NCBI GenBank assembly: GCA_905220665.1
Contig: CAJNAR010000191.1
Coordinates: 186,001 to 250,000, forward strand
DNA: 64,000 nt
Direction: 5' to 3'
Origin: Albugo candida
Lineage: Eukaryota; Oomycota; Peronosporomycetes; Albuginales; Albuginaceae
A model generated the notes under the pieces. That model searched no databases, was not told the DNA's origin, and worked only from the letters and a program-made list of their open reading frames with translations. Position 1 is the stretch's first letter. Every line of letters begins with the position of its first letter. Shown in pieces: positions 22,300 to 31,920 of the stretch. The translations under genes were made by a program, and so were the position numbers.

Positions 22300-24200
22300 T
22301 AGCATTCACGCTGAAATGGACCGGCAGTCAACTTTTTCTCACCATCTTGAATTGAGAGGTGTGGTGTTGCTAATTCTTTCCGGAAAAAGTAAGTTTTGAG
22401 GGAGAGATCGTCGATATCACTACAGAGAAACCCTCGCCACTTCCCTCCAAAATTATTGAGAGCAACAGTTGCTGCCCACCTCTGAGCGTGACAACGATAG
22501 TAGCACATTGGTTAGCAATAAGCGACAGAGGGTTTCCGGAATCGAAAGCACTGCGGCTTCAGTGTAATACTGGAACCAATTTTCATTTATATAAACAGTG
22601 GGGGAAGTACACATTATTACTAATTTCGTCATGCATAGAGCTTTCGTTGATCTTGTCAAACCGTCACCAACCTGTCAACTACATCGTTTCGCAAACCGAA
22701 CATCTTCATTCAAATTATGAGAAGCGAATACTCGACTAATCCTGATTATGTGCGCCACTTCATCCAAAGCACTATCATTCGAATCTATAACACTAAGTAT
22801 CACACCATTCATTGTGATCGGGTGATCAAACGCTGCTCGGATGATTTTGTCCGGGTTGGTACATAGCTTTACGATCCTTTTCACATGAGATATCAGTGCA
22901 TCCGCTTGGACCTTTTTTTTGGTCGGACTGTGTAGATGGCACTTTTAGAATCAATTTCTATTAGCTCTCCCCCTCCACCAACCCGAATTGATCGTTCCGT
23001 TATTTTGACCTTGGTGGGGCGCTTTCGAGAAATGGACAGCCTATTTTTGAAGTAGCTTCATCTCTTGACATCCGTGTTCCCACGAGAAGAATCTGGAAAC
23101 GGGATTCAGGCTTTGGTTTGCCTAACGCTTCAAACTCCTCTATCTCCACCTCCATAGTTTCAAGCGTCGAGTAGTTATTACTAGTGACCAATTCAGGTAG
23201 AGCACTTGGGCGTGCTTTCGAAACCATGTGGCGAAATGGATCCACAAAGTGACGTTTATTGAAAGAATGAGACAACTGCATGTCTATATCCCCACCCCAA
23301 TCTATGGTTCTGATGAGAACGAATGGCTCTGGGTTTTTGGATAGAATTGGGGTTGGTTGTGGAAGTTACGAAGCTCCCGGAGGTGTGATATCGGGAGGAC
23401 ACTTGAATGCCAACGATATTTGATTGGGGCTCTGCCTCCCCGCTATCGTTGCCGCTTCTTTCTCGTTTATACCTGGCACAACCAACGATTTTGTGGCGAC
23501 CATGAGTGCCTTTTTTCTTTATCTTGTTGATTTTCAAACTGCCATTGGGGTAGTAGCTACGCCTTTTTGATCCAAACACTATGATCAGCACTGAACAAAA
23601 CGTGGACGTTCCGTTGGAATAGCAGAATTCTTACCCCGTACCGGGAAGAGCTATTTGTCGAATGCGACTTTCTCGCATAACTTTCCCACAACAATGCTTC
23701 TGAACATGTGGAGGACGCAAAGCAAGTTTTCCGCGTCGATATATCCACTACTTAGAGGACTTAGCTTCTCGAAAGGTATCAAGAAGGTTTCCACATTTCT
23801 TTTCGTGGAGGGATTTCAAAACACCCTCACGCTCAACTTACCAACCGACTCCAATCATTGCAAGATGATACCAGAGTTCTAAAATGGCGTACTCTTGAAA
23901 GAAGTACTTCTCGCCCATAACAGAGATCAACTGGCACTCCACTTGCCCTCACGCGTCTGTGGACGTAACCGTCACACTTAAATCACCTTCTTAAAGCTCA
24001 GAGAATTGTCCAATCTGGCGACTATGCAAAATAGATTCGGAAACCGGGTTGCCGTGATGGCTGAAGAGTGATGTTAGTGATTTCGCATCAATATTATGGG
24101 ACAATACATGGACCGTTTCCAAGATCATTAAAGAGACTGCTCTCGCAATCTTGAAAGGCCGTGCGGTCTCGATGTTGGCGACCACAACTGACCAATTGCT
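22300..24200 (-). pseudogene. LINE copy 3 ORF1, degraded
   Basis: Minus-strand pieces (22,299-22,508, 22,453-22,659, 22,675-22,884, 23,000-23,281, 23,256-23,591, 23,991-24,185) match LINE copy 2 ORF1 in order. One example is ARPFKIARAVSLMILETVHV against AKPFKVSKATFPMILETGQA. The Gln-rich linker seen in copy 2 is poorly kept. Many frameshifts. Confidence 0.8.
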
Positions 24201-24230
24201 TGATATAGCTTCGCAGATCAGTATTGATGC

Positions 24231-24549
24231 CCGTGAGAGCTGATGCCGAGTGTTTTATGTTATTTAGTATTGTCGACTAGCGAGTAAATCATTACATTCT
24301 GGGATGCATACGCAATGTATGATTTTTTTTTGCGTCGCCGATGTGTACAATGAAAATTTAGCGATAAAAGGCCGGGTTTCTAAAAAAAATGTTCGGATAA
24401 AGAATCGCTCGTAAAATTATTGTTTTACAAAAGGGATTCGTTATGCGGCACTCACCTTTTCTGTAATCAGCACTCAGTTTCAATAAAGTAGTACATTCGT
24501 GGCCTCTGATTGGTGAAAATAAGTATAACAGAATAAAGCATTAAAATTG
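24231..24549. repeat. Non-coding spacer with a remnant MULE-type terminus
   Basis: AT-rich, no gene. The right part (about 24,462-24,545, containing CGTGGCCTCTGATTGG) is a direct-orientation match to the end of MULE-2 at about 26,967-27,053 (CGTGGCCTCTAGTTGG), so it is probably an orphan MULE terminus. The rest is unassigned. Confidence 0.5.
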
Positions 24550-24700
24550 GGTACCGCTAACCAGCCCGCAGTTTTCGCTAACCAGCCCTCACCCTTAAAT
24601 ATAGCGCCCTTGCGTTATAATTACGAGTTCGGATTGGCTAAATACAGCACCCTCAAGTTATCGTTACGAGTTCTGATTGGCAAGAGAGATTATAATTATC
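24550..24700 (+). repeat. MULE-1 left terminal inverted repeat
   Basis: Inverted match of the right TIR. It holds two tandem 43-bp copies (24,597-24,639 and 24,640-24,682), each containing TTACGAGTTC and GATTGGC. The outer tip contains a local duplication: CGCTAACCAGCCC occurs twice, 20-21 bp apart (about 24,554-24,587), absent from the right TIR. Confidence 0.85.
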
Positions 24701-24829
24701 TAAGAAGTGGTTTTACAATGTTAAGATTGGCTTAAACGATCAATAAGCTCTATAAAAGGACGCAAACCAACATGTTCTTAATCATCGACAGTATCCAAAG
24801 TATCAAGATTGATCTCAGCTTTGAATGAG

Positions 24830-26838
24830 CAAGCCGCATCGTCGTTATTACGAGATTTATTGCACCTTCTTCTGTTGTGCCCTGTTTTTTCGTCCACAGT
24901 TGCCACATCGTCTTTTCGGTCGAAGACACGCCTCCACCACCTCAAACTGCGATAAATTGCTCTGCGTCAATCCTGACGGACGTCCACAAATGCGTGGATT
25001 CAAAGGATTTAGGACAATCTCATCCGGGACGGTAACTAGGTACTCGAGGATCACCTTTTTGTGATATGTCGAACCCTCGTCGTATTGTTCGCGAAATCAT
25101 TTTATTGTTTCGTCTATTGATGGTGGTGGTGCAAGGTTTATCTCCCGAACAGGCTGAACGAGCCACCAATGTGTGTCAAATCATCGCGAGAAAGGCCGCG
25201 GGTCGGTGTTGCGGCTGCTCTTGATCGGAATGCGTGCTTGCATGGATGACCGAGATTCGAGACAAACATGACTTGACAGTCTCCTTCATCATCCCTGTCT
25301 CTTTATTTTTGGAAGCTGATTTAAGCGCTGCCACCGAAACCTTCCCCATTGCCCCAGCAAAGACTTGTCCAAACTGCATATTGGCGATTGCACCCTCTCG
25401 TGCGGTTTGCAGTCTGATGGCTGCAAGTTGCCCTTCGCACGCCAGTCGGCAAGCGGAGTCTACCATCCAAAGGTCGCCTGTTGATACAGCAATCCACTTC
25501 TTCAACGCAGAGTGCGCACTCTTTACTCGTGAAGTCGTTGTATGGCCAAGATGCAGTTTGTCGAGAAAAAAAGCAGACACAAATTTTTCTTTGTGCGCAA
25601 GCCAAGTCTCATCAATGTATGTCCTGACTTGACGCGGGAAGGACTACCGCATCTCTGTAAGACGACGCTGGTAAATCTGAGTTGTTGATGACATTACCAA
25701 CGCATTCCATTGGCCCGTGAACTCCTTGAATGCCTTCATAGACTCGAACGTCCTACGCTGCCTGGCGAGGATATTTTTACTGATGTTCCAGCGACAGAGT
25801 AGATTGTTAGTTGCAGGAAATGCATCGTCAAGTGCATTCATGAGAGCTAATTCCCTATCGGTGACAAAAGTCACTGGAGACACCAAGAAGTTCATGGACG
25901 TCTGTTACAAAAGCCTTATTGCCCAAAGGTAGTCCTCGGAGCTTTCTCCAGCCATAAATATGTAAGCAAAGTGAAAGGCTGGCTTGTCGCGCTGACTCCT
26001 ACAACGTGCAAAAGTGAAACTCTAAAACGGTTAGCTTTGTAAGTAGAGTCCAGTAACCAGATCCTCCCAGCACTAAATTTGCAACAAAGTTCTTTCGCCG
26101 ATGGAAAGACAATGAAGAGGTGAGTCAGTCGCCGTTCGGCGTCAAACATGGTATGATATGGCGCGGAGACTTGTGCAGATACAATACCATCAAGAAGGGC
26201 AGCCAGCGGTGTTCTTCCAGGTAACAAATGCCTACGTTCCGAGTCACGAATATTGTACATATCACGAGGTGTTACCGTGAAATTGATATTGCGCATTTGT
26301 GCGACGATACGCGCAGGCGCCAGACCCGACCGAAGATAAGTTAAAATTTGTTGTCGCTCATCGATTTCGAGAGCACGGCCATGTGGATGTACGGCAGCAT
26401 CTACGAAAGGCTTGTGCTTGTGCGCAAGTTGATTGGCCTCAACAACCCAGTGAACCAAGCCTCCGCGTCCTAGCATTCAGCGAATCATCAAAGCAGACTG
26501 GCATGCTGTTTCCAGCTTCCACGTAAGCGTTTACACTTCTGGGACATGGAAGTTGCTTTCTCAGCACAAGAGCATTTAAGACATATAGCTTTGATTTCAC
26601 CGTCGGAACGGTTGCCAACCCTCCTTATTCTTTTCCAAGTAAATACGAAGCCTTCATCTTGAGATTGACGGGTCACTGTTAATATAGCCTCTTCTAAAGA
26701 CGCGTAAGTAGTGTCGACGATGTCTTCAAATTGACTCATGGTTGGCAAAACGGAAGAGTAATGGTATGACAAAACTTGCCAGCTCTCGCGTTTCGAACGA
26801 TCTATATTATATTGAAATAAGTATAGTCTCTCTAGCAA
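24830..26838 (-). pseudogene. MULE transposase (FAR1-type DNA-binding, MULE DDE), frameshifted
   Basis: Cut-and-paste transposase of the Mutator superfamily in pieces on the minus strand. The N-terminal piece (26,488-26,838) has a FAR1-like region with paired Cys (CLKCSC). The central piece (25,916-26,476) carries HKHKP...HPHGRAL and then LLDSTYKANRFRVSLLHVVG with the first catalytic Asp. The next piece (25,644-25,895) has FVTDRELALMNALDDAFP with the second Asp and a CRWNISKNILARQRR segment. The piece at 25,176-25,580 has SRVKSAHSALKKW, where the family normally has SRVE; the catalytic Glu position reads Lys. A C-terminal CGNCGR remnant (about 24,870) suggests a decayed zinc knuckle. Frameshifts and the Glu-to-Lys change make it inactive. 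Confidence 0.85.
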
Positions 26839-26946
26839 ATCAGAACTCGTAATGATAACTTAAGGGTTCTCTATTTAGCCAATAAGAACTCGTAATCGTA
26901 ACTTAAGGGTGCTGTATTTAGGGGTGAGGGCTGGTTAGCGGCTCCC
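26814..26946 (-). repeat. MULE-1 right terminal inverted repeat
   Basis: Inverted match of the left TIR, with two tandem copies of about 43 bp (about 26,833-26,920) each carrying GAACTCGTAAT. It ends in GGGCTGGTTAGCGGCTCCC. Confidence 0.85.
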
Positions 26947-26964
26947 TTAAAATCAAGGGAATCG

Positions 26965-28345
26965 TTGATCAGCCCCCACCCTTCATAATTTGTTGTAAAT
27001 CGTGGCCTCTAGTTGGTCTGAAGAAATACAACAAAATGAAAACAATAAAATCAAAAAAACTTTCGGTTCTGCAAATTCTGTACAGTACTACTTAATCTAA
27101 GTCTGTAGTCTAAATCTACCGCTGCAAGTTTTGATGGTGCTGTTGGTGCTGCTGTTCCTTCTTGACGGTAGCTTCTGGCATTGTGACCTGTTTTTTGGCA
27201 TTTTCGACATATTCGGCGATGCACAGGAGCATCCAAAGCAGCACTAACATGGTCAAACTTCGATGTAAGTCGCTGCGTTGAGCTCGATGGCCTACCACGC
27301 GTACACACTTGAACAGGATCGAGTATTTCTGTCCCTTAAATTGCCAAGACATAGTCTAGCAGCGCACGCTTACGATGATTGGAAGCATTCTTCTACTCAT
27401 CATTTATCCTCTTCAATGCTATCTCAATTCCGATTGGCATGGTCTCAGCCTCCATGTGAACTGGCATTGGCTGTACCATCCACCAACGCTGATCAAAATC
27501 ATCAACAGACAGCGGTATTACTTGATGACGAAAAGTATGGGCATATGGATAGCCCATTGTGGATGTCAACAAGACTACAAGTAAATTCAAGTTAAGTTGC
27601 AGTTGATGGCACTTTGTCGCAATTAATCGCACTTTGTCGCAGTCTACAAACTTTGACAATCTCGGACATCGCTAAGCCGCTTCTGGTAGTCCCGATGAGC
27701 TGCGCGCAGACCTGCTGCTGAATATTTTCTTTCACCTTTAAGAACATGGAACCTCGCTGCATCGTGACTATAGCCCGCTGCTTTTCGTTTTGCTGCACAA
27801 CTACAGCAAGCTGGCCTTCGCAGGCAAGGTAAACTGCTGAATTCACTGACAGTAGATCCCCTTGCAATGAATGAAATTTCAGATACATCTGACTTTAGCC
27901 AGCAAAAACGGCACACAATACAGCTTACCTGTCGACACAGCGATTCCCGTTTTATGGCGACATGGGCGCTCTTCACCCAGGATGTTGTTACATGCCCATA
28001 ATGATCCTTATTGGGCAGGAAAGCAGCAGCATACCGCTCCTTGTAAACCAGCCAAGTTGTCTCGAGGTAGCTCATCGAAGCTGCAGGGAAGGTGGCATGC
28101 ATTTCTGAAAGTTGAGTTTGAAATTCTGCAATGAATGTCGTGGCAACAAGCTGGTTCCAGGCTTGGTAAAATTCTTGCCAGGATTCTGAGGCTTGAAATG
28201 CTGTTCTTTGCTTGGCAAGAATGTTGTTGCTGGTATGCCAGCGGCAAAGTAAGCAACATGCATTATGAAAGGTATCTGAAAGCGCGCTTATCAGCGCAAG
28301 GTCTCGGTCATTGACAAAGGTGATTACTGCATGCTGTAGGCCATA
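26965..28345 (-). mobile_element. MULE-2: 3' part of a second Mutator-like element
   Basis: Minus-strand remnant of a related but distinct MULE. Its terminus starts near GTTGATCAGCCCCCACCCTT (about 26,964-26,983), recalling the MULE-1 tip. The N-terminal two thirds of the transposase and the other TIR are missing at the junction with the gypsy element near 28,345. Confidence 0.8.
27051..28340 (-). pseudogene. MULE-2 transposase C-terminal half, frameshifted
   Basis: Minus-strand pieces in order. First comes FVNDRDLALISALSDTFHNA with the second catalytic Asp, then LLCRWHTSNNILAKQRTAF. These are followed by HYGHVTTSWVKSAHVAIK, the catalytic Glu region, where Glu again reads Lys as in MULE-1. 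A SWIM-like segment TMGYPYAHTFRHQVIPLSV and DDFDQRWW follows. Last is a zinc-knuckle remnant CRKCQKTGHNARSY in which the final Cys has become Tyr (about 27,165-27,210). At least three frame changes. Order and motifs match the MULE/SWIM/zinc-knuckle layout. Non-functional. Confidence 0.8.
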
Positions 28346-28349
28346 TCTT

Positions 28350-29222
28350 TAGAAAACTCCTTTAAAATGGTCTGAACTTCTCGGAATTGACTGGCCCTTC
28401 GATCGTAACAACGGATGCTTCTGGATTCTGCATCGGTGGTATTCTTTCGCAACGTATCAACGACAACGAGCACGCCAATGGGCTTTATTCGAAACATCTG
28501 GGAACCATGAATTAATTTGGCTAGCTCACTAGAAAGAGATGTTAGCCATCAACAATTCTCTAGAAAATTGGGGTCCGTGTCTCCACAGAAGACACTTTTC
28601 AGTCTATATCGACAATTCAGCGTGCAAGGGGATTCTACACCATCCAGAGGTGTCTCTAAAGATGGCACGTATGCTGACTTTCTTTTCCCACTTTTACTTT
28701 CTTTTACATCATGTGAAAGAACGGTCCAATGTTGTGGCCGACGCATTTTCTCGTCCAGCAGTGTGTGGAGAGCATTCCAACGAGCCTGCTGCGCCCATTA
28801 ACCATGTTATCGAAATATCGGGCGTCGAGCATGAGCGTACAGATGAGTGTTATAGATATATCAATCTTTTGGATATGCCCAAGGTTCACTCGGCCCTTAT
28901 TCAGTACATTACGCTTGATGTCTCCCTACTCTTGCTCGACGATGCAAAGTTGCGGGAGCAGAATTGTCGGACAGGAGTCGCTCGGGAGCAAATCCACAAC
29001 ACCGACTTTCAGGTTCACGTTTTGCGCGCGCATCTCAGCAAAGAAGTGCGAAAAGCGATTCAGCAGGGATATCACAAATACAACTTTCAAAGTATATTGA
29101 AATCAAAGCAGGCGAATAAGAACTTCATAATCGGCAAAAGACTCATGTATCTGAAGCAAGTTGATGCAATGAAGAAATTATGCATCCCAGACACGCCGGA
29201 CTTAAAGACGAAGATTCTATAA
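28350..29222 (+). pseudogene. Gypsy RNase H and spacer to integrase
   Basis: The frame upstream of 28,539 carries IVTTDASGFCIGGILSQ, the gypsy RNase H start with its catalytic Asp, then a stop near 28,532. The open frame 28,539-29,222 continues with EMLAI-like sequence, VYIDNSACKGIL and the diagnostic HHVKERSNVVADAFSR ending of the domain. The remaining 130 residues form the linker before the integrase. The order is that of gypsy pol. Confidence 0.85.
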
Positions 29223-29900
29223 GACCTTCACGATGCAGCCACAGCGACACACTCAGGAGCTCGCAGACCGTACATGAACTTAAAAAAACGGTACTACTAG
29301 CCAAAGATACCTGAGAAGGTGCATGAGTACGTCGAGACATGTCCAACATGCGCTCGTTGGAAGTCAACAGGCAACGAAAAAAAGGACTGATGACTCCGGT
29401 CCCCATTCCGAAAAAATGCAAAGAAGTAGTGTCAATGGACTTCATTACTAGGCTACCCGCGTTGGAAGGGTACGATTCTATTTGCGTCGTCGTAGACAAG
29501 CTGTCCGAGCGACCGATTTATGCACCAACGTATACGACTGCCGATTCGAACTACACCGCAATGTGTTTTTTCCGACGCCGTATTCCGACATAATGGACTG
29601 CCGAAAGTTATCATCAGCGATCGGGATCCAAAGTTCACCGTAAACTTCTGGAAATCTAACGAACATAATGGGTGTCAACTAAGCATGACGAACGCTCATA
29701 GGTCGCAAGTAGATGGACAAACAGAGCGCCAAGACTTGGTCTTAGAAGACGCATTATGCTGCCTGGTACCGTACAGCGGGAAAATTGGGCCAAGCTACTT
29801 GTTACCGTAGAGTGCGCACACGCCACCTCGTTGGACGCGCAAACTAAGCTCCCCCATTTGAGATCGATACTGGAAGAAAGGTATGCAACCTGATTTCCTT
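29223..29900 (+). pseudogene. Gypsy integrase, frameshifted
   Basis: Begins with a zinc-binding remnant (DLHDAATATHSGARRPY and YVETCPTCARWKS; a stop replaces a Trp-like codon near 29,297). The core follows: VSMDFITRLPALEGYDSI with the first Asp, then VVVDKLSERPIYAPTYT. After a frameshift near 29,575 come HNGLPKVIISDRDPKFTVNF with the second Asp and HRSQVDGQTERQDLVLEDAL with the catalytic Glu. The DDE residues are all present but split over frames. Confidence 0.88.
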
Positions 29901-30560
29901 GAAGTTTTCCAAAGATCTTCAAGACCTCGTCCATAAAGCACGTGAAAACTTGGAACATGTCCAGGAAAGGCACAAGAAGTACTAAAGCTTTAATAAAAAC
30001 GTTTTCTTTTTTTGTTACTATCATATTATTAACATCAGGTGCAACTATAACGTTTTTATTTATAATAAATAATAATTTTATTACTGATATTATTTTATTT
30101 ATTTTATCTCCTATTTTAACTTTTTCGATGCGAAAAGAACAAGCCACACCTATAATGTAGGGAACTTAGTTCTGCTGTATACCAAGAACTTGCCACTCAA
30201 GACATTTAACGCTCATATTGAGTTGAAGAAAGCAAAGCTCTCGGCCAAAATAGTTAAAGCAACGTTCAAAATAATCAAGATAAATAACCCGACTTTAGCT
30301 AAGTTGAAGCTCTCGCGAAAAAAAAATGAAGAGACTAAACTCATCGTTCAACGTCGACCTACTCTCTCCATACAAACCGAATGCATCTGAGTTCGCGAGA
30401 TGTCCGATACCGAAAGCATTACTCATTATCCTTGAGTCAAATACGGAAGACGAAGTGCACATTGTAGAAACGTTTCTTCGTTGTCGTCTGCAACTGCCAA
30501 ATAGAATGGCTAGTAAAATGACATGGCCACCCGAATGTTAGGAGCGCGAGAAAGTTATCC
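29900..30560 (+). pseudogene. Gypsy integrase C-terminus and chromodomain, interrupted
   Basis: After the core, the ARENLEHVQERHKKY segment is cut by a 144-bp AT-rich insert. The protein resumes with DAKRTS and GNLVLLYTKNLPLKTFN, the GPY/F-like module common in gypsy integrases. Then SFNVDLLSPYKPN leads to a chromodomain remnant (HIVETFLRCRLQ ... WPPE, about 30,455-30,540). Chromodomains direct integration toward heterochromatin in known chromoviruses; here the domain is degraded. Frameshifts are present. Confidence 0.75.
29983..30126 (+). other. Candidate nuclear mitochondrial insert (cox3-like)
   Basis: 144 bp, strikingly AT-rich, placed exactly between two adjacent codons of the gypsy integrase (Tyr and Asp). 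Its plus-strand frame reads VTIILLTSGATIT and IINNNFITDIILFIL, which resembles the transmembrane segment of cytochrome c oxidase subunit III containing the TIILL-SG-T-TW motif. The usual W-x-HH part is missing, so the fragment may be rearranged. No target duplication is visible. Confidence 0.5.
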
Positions 30561-30565
30561 GCCAC

Positions 30566-30631
30566 TTTTTTTCTTTTTTAAAATTTTATTTAAATTAATA
30601 AAAAAAATTGTTCCAAAAGAATATATATAAC
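30566..30631. other. Second AT-rich insert in gypsy element
   Basis: 66 bp almost wholly A and T, placed between the gypsy codons for IRH and VSHW. Its base composition is unlike the flanks and like the cox3-like insert 440 bp upstream. Too short and simple to identify. Confidence 0.45.
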
Positions 30632-30840
30632 GTTTCACATTGGCAGCGACTAGAACAGAACTTTTATGACCACCGACGCGAAGTCAAGTACGGGGATATC
30701 TCAGGCCGCCTGGTACGCGCGACGAGATCCATCTGGGTAAAGATTACACAACTAAATGCATATCGGATACGCCATGTCGTCACAGTCCTTCAAGAAATGA
30801 CGTCACTACGAAGCTTTTAGAAGAAGGATAGTCTTAGAGG

Positions 30841-31024
30841 TAGCACAGAGTAGCGAACTAAGGACCTAGATCTTTTCAGTTCAAAAAATATAACACGTGC
30901 AGCACAAGCGAAGCTTGGAGCACTCTCTTTGTTGCCAAAGGCTTGTTTTCTGTGTTATTTATATTTGAGCCATGCCCTAGTGATTCTTGGAGGGCCAGAA
31001 TAGTTACTGGTTTTAAGCGACACG
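30841..31024. other. Transition between gypsy remnant and satellite
   Basis: No gene or repeat recognised. Sequence after about 31,025 aligns with satellite subunits; before it there is no clear match. Confidence 0.4.
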
Positions 31025-31480
31025 CACTATACCACTTTGAGGGATTTGAATTATCTGAACAGCCATCCTGCATCTCACATTCCACAATGTTTGGAAAACA
31101 TGTTACCTGGTTCATAAGAGTGCAGTTTACAAGGAATGAATATTGTAGTAGTGGATACGAGTTCAACAAACTAGATTTGTATTGTATCCATTTGGAGCTG
31201 TCGTACGAAATCCTTCTGTATTAAAGAATATCAAAAGATGAAATAAAAACTTGTAACAACTACCACTTTGATGGATTTAGATTATCTGAACAACGTTCCT
31301 GCATCTTGTTTTCCACAATGTTTTGAAACCATGTTAGCTGGTTCTTGGGAGTGCACTGTACAAGCAATTAATATCTTTGTAGTGCACACGAGTTTCACAA
31401 ACTAGATTAGTATTGTATCAATTTAAGGCTTTCGTAAGATATGCTCGCATAATAAAAAATATCAAAGTATGACCAAAAAG
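31025..31480 (+). repeat. Diverged subunits at satellite left edge
   Basis: Two subunits of about 220 bp (about 31,025-31,245 and 31,246-31,470) recognisable by CCACTTTGA-GGATTT, TATCTGAACA, ACAATGTTT, ATATT/CTTTGTAGTAG and CGAGTT-CA, but clearly more diverged than any in the homogeneous array. Such decayed copies are typical of array margins. Confidence 0.8.
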
Positions 31481-31920
31481 GCTCTTACTACTACGACATT
31501 GCTGGTTCTAAACTAACTGAACACTTTTCTGGCATCGCTCTTTCTACAATGTTTTGATACCATGTAAGCTGGTTCATGATAGTAAAGTATGGAGCAATGC
31601 ATATTGTTGGAGTGGATACGAGTTTAACGAACTGGGTCAATATTGTATCAATTTGAAGCTTTGGTGTGTAATTGTTCTATAACATAGAATTTCAAAAAAT
31701 GAACAAAAAATCTGGTAATACTACCACTTTGATGGATTAGGATTATGTCATCACCGTTGAGTATTTCATTTTCTACCATGTTTCAACCACTTTACCTAAC
31801 TATTAGAATTAAACTGTATAAGCAATAAGTTTATGTGTAGTGGATCATCCGAGTTCAAGAGACTAGATTACTTGTGTATGAAATGAAAGCTTTCGTGAGA
31901 AAGCCTTTTTCGTGAATGAA

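Larger units (their letters stand above)
19560..24230 (-). mobile_element. LINE copy 3, 5' part (proximal to copia insertion)
   Basis: Continuation of LINE copy 3 on the minus strand, from about position 8,370 back to about 3,200 in copy 2 coordinates. It lacks the first 500 bp or so and is therefore 5'-truncated or degraded at the end near 24,230. Both ORFs are recognisable but broken. It rejoins the 13,225-14,546 part when the copia element is removed. Confidence 0.9.
24550..26946 (-). mobile_element. MULE-1: Mutator-like DNA transposon with long TIRs
   Basis: Element of about 2.4 kb with inverted terminal repeats of about 130-150 bp (24,550-24,700 and 26,814-26,946), both starting GG(G)NNCCGCTAACCAGCCC. 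The flanks share TTAAAAT (24,541-24,547 and 26,947-26,953), compatible with the 8-9 bp target duplication of Mutator-like elements, given one or two mismatches. A broken transposase lies inside on the minus strand. Confidence 0.85.
28350..30840 (+). mobile_element. Ty3/gypsy chromodomain retrotransposon, 3' part of pol
   Basis: Plus-strand remains of a chromovirus-like gypsy element: end of reverse transcriptase/RNase H (from about 28,350), integrase and chromodomain. No LTR was identified on either side; the left side abuts MULE-2 and the right side fades out before the satellite array. Two AT-rich foreign inserts lie within it (29,983-30,126 and 30,566-30,631). The right limit is approximate. 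Confidence 0.85.

Noticed and set aside
27278..27595. Plus-strand ORF antisense to MULE-2
   Set aside because: The minus strand carries the ordered SWIM and zinc-knuckle motifs; the plus frame is its complement.
29656..30147. 163-codon minus-strand ORF over the gypsy integrase
   Set aside because: The opposite strand shows the DDE integrase motifs in order; part of this frame is also made by the AT-rich insert.
1..30900. A multi-gene host pathway, biosynthetic cluster or defence system
   Set aside because: Every long frame except the IQ-like ORF and a few unknown scraps maps to retroelement or MULE proteins.
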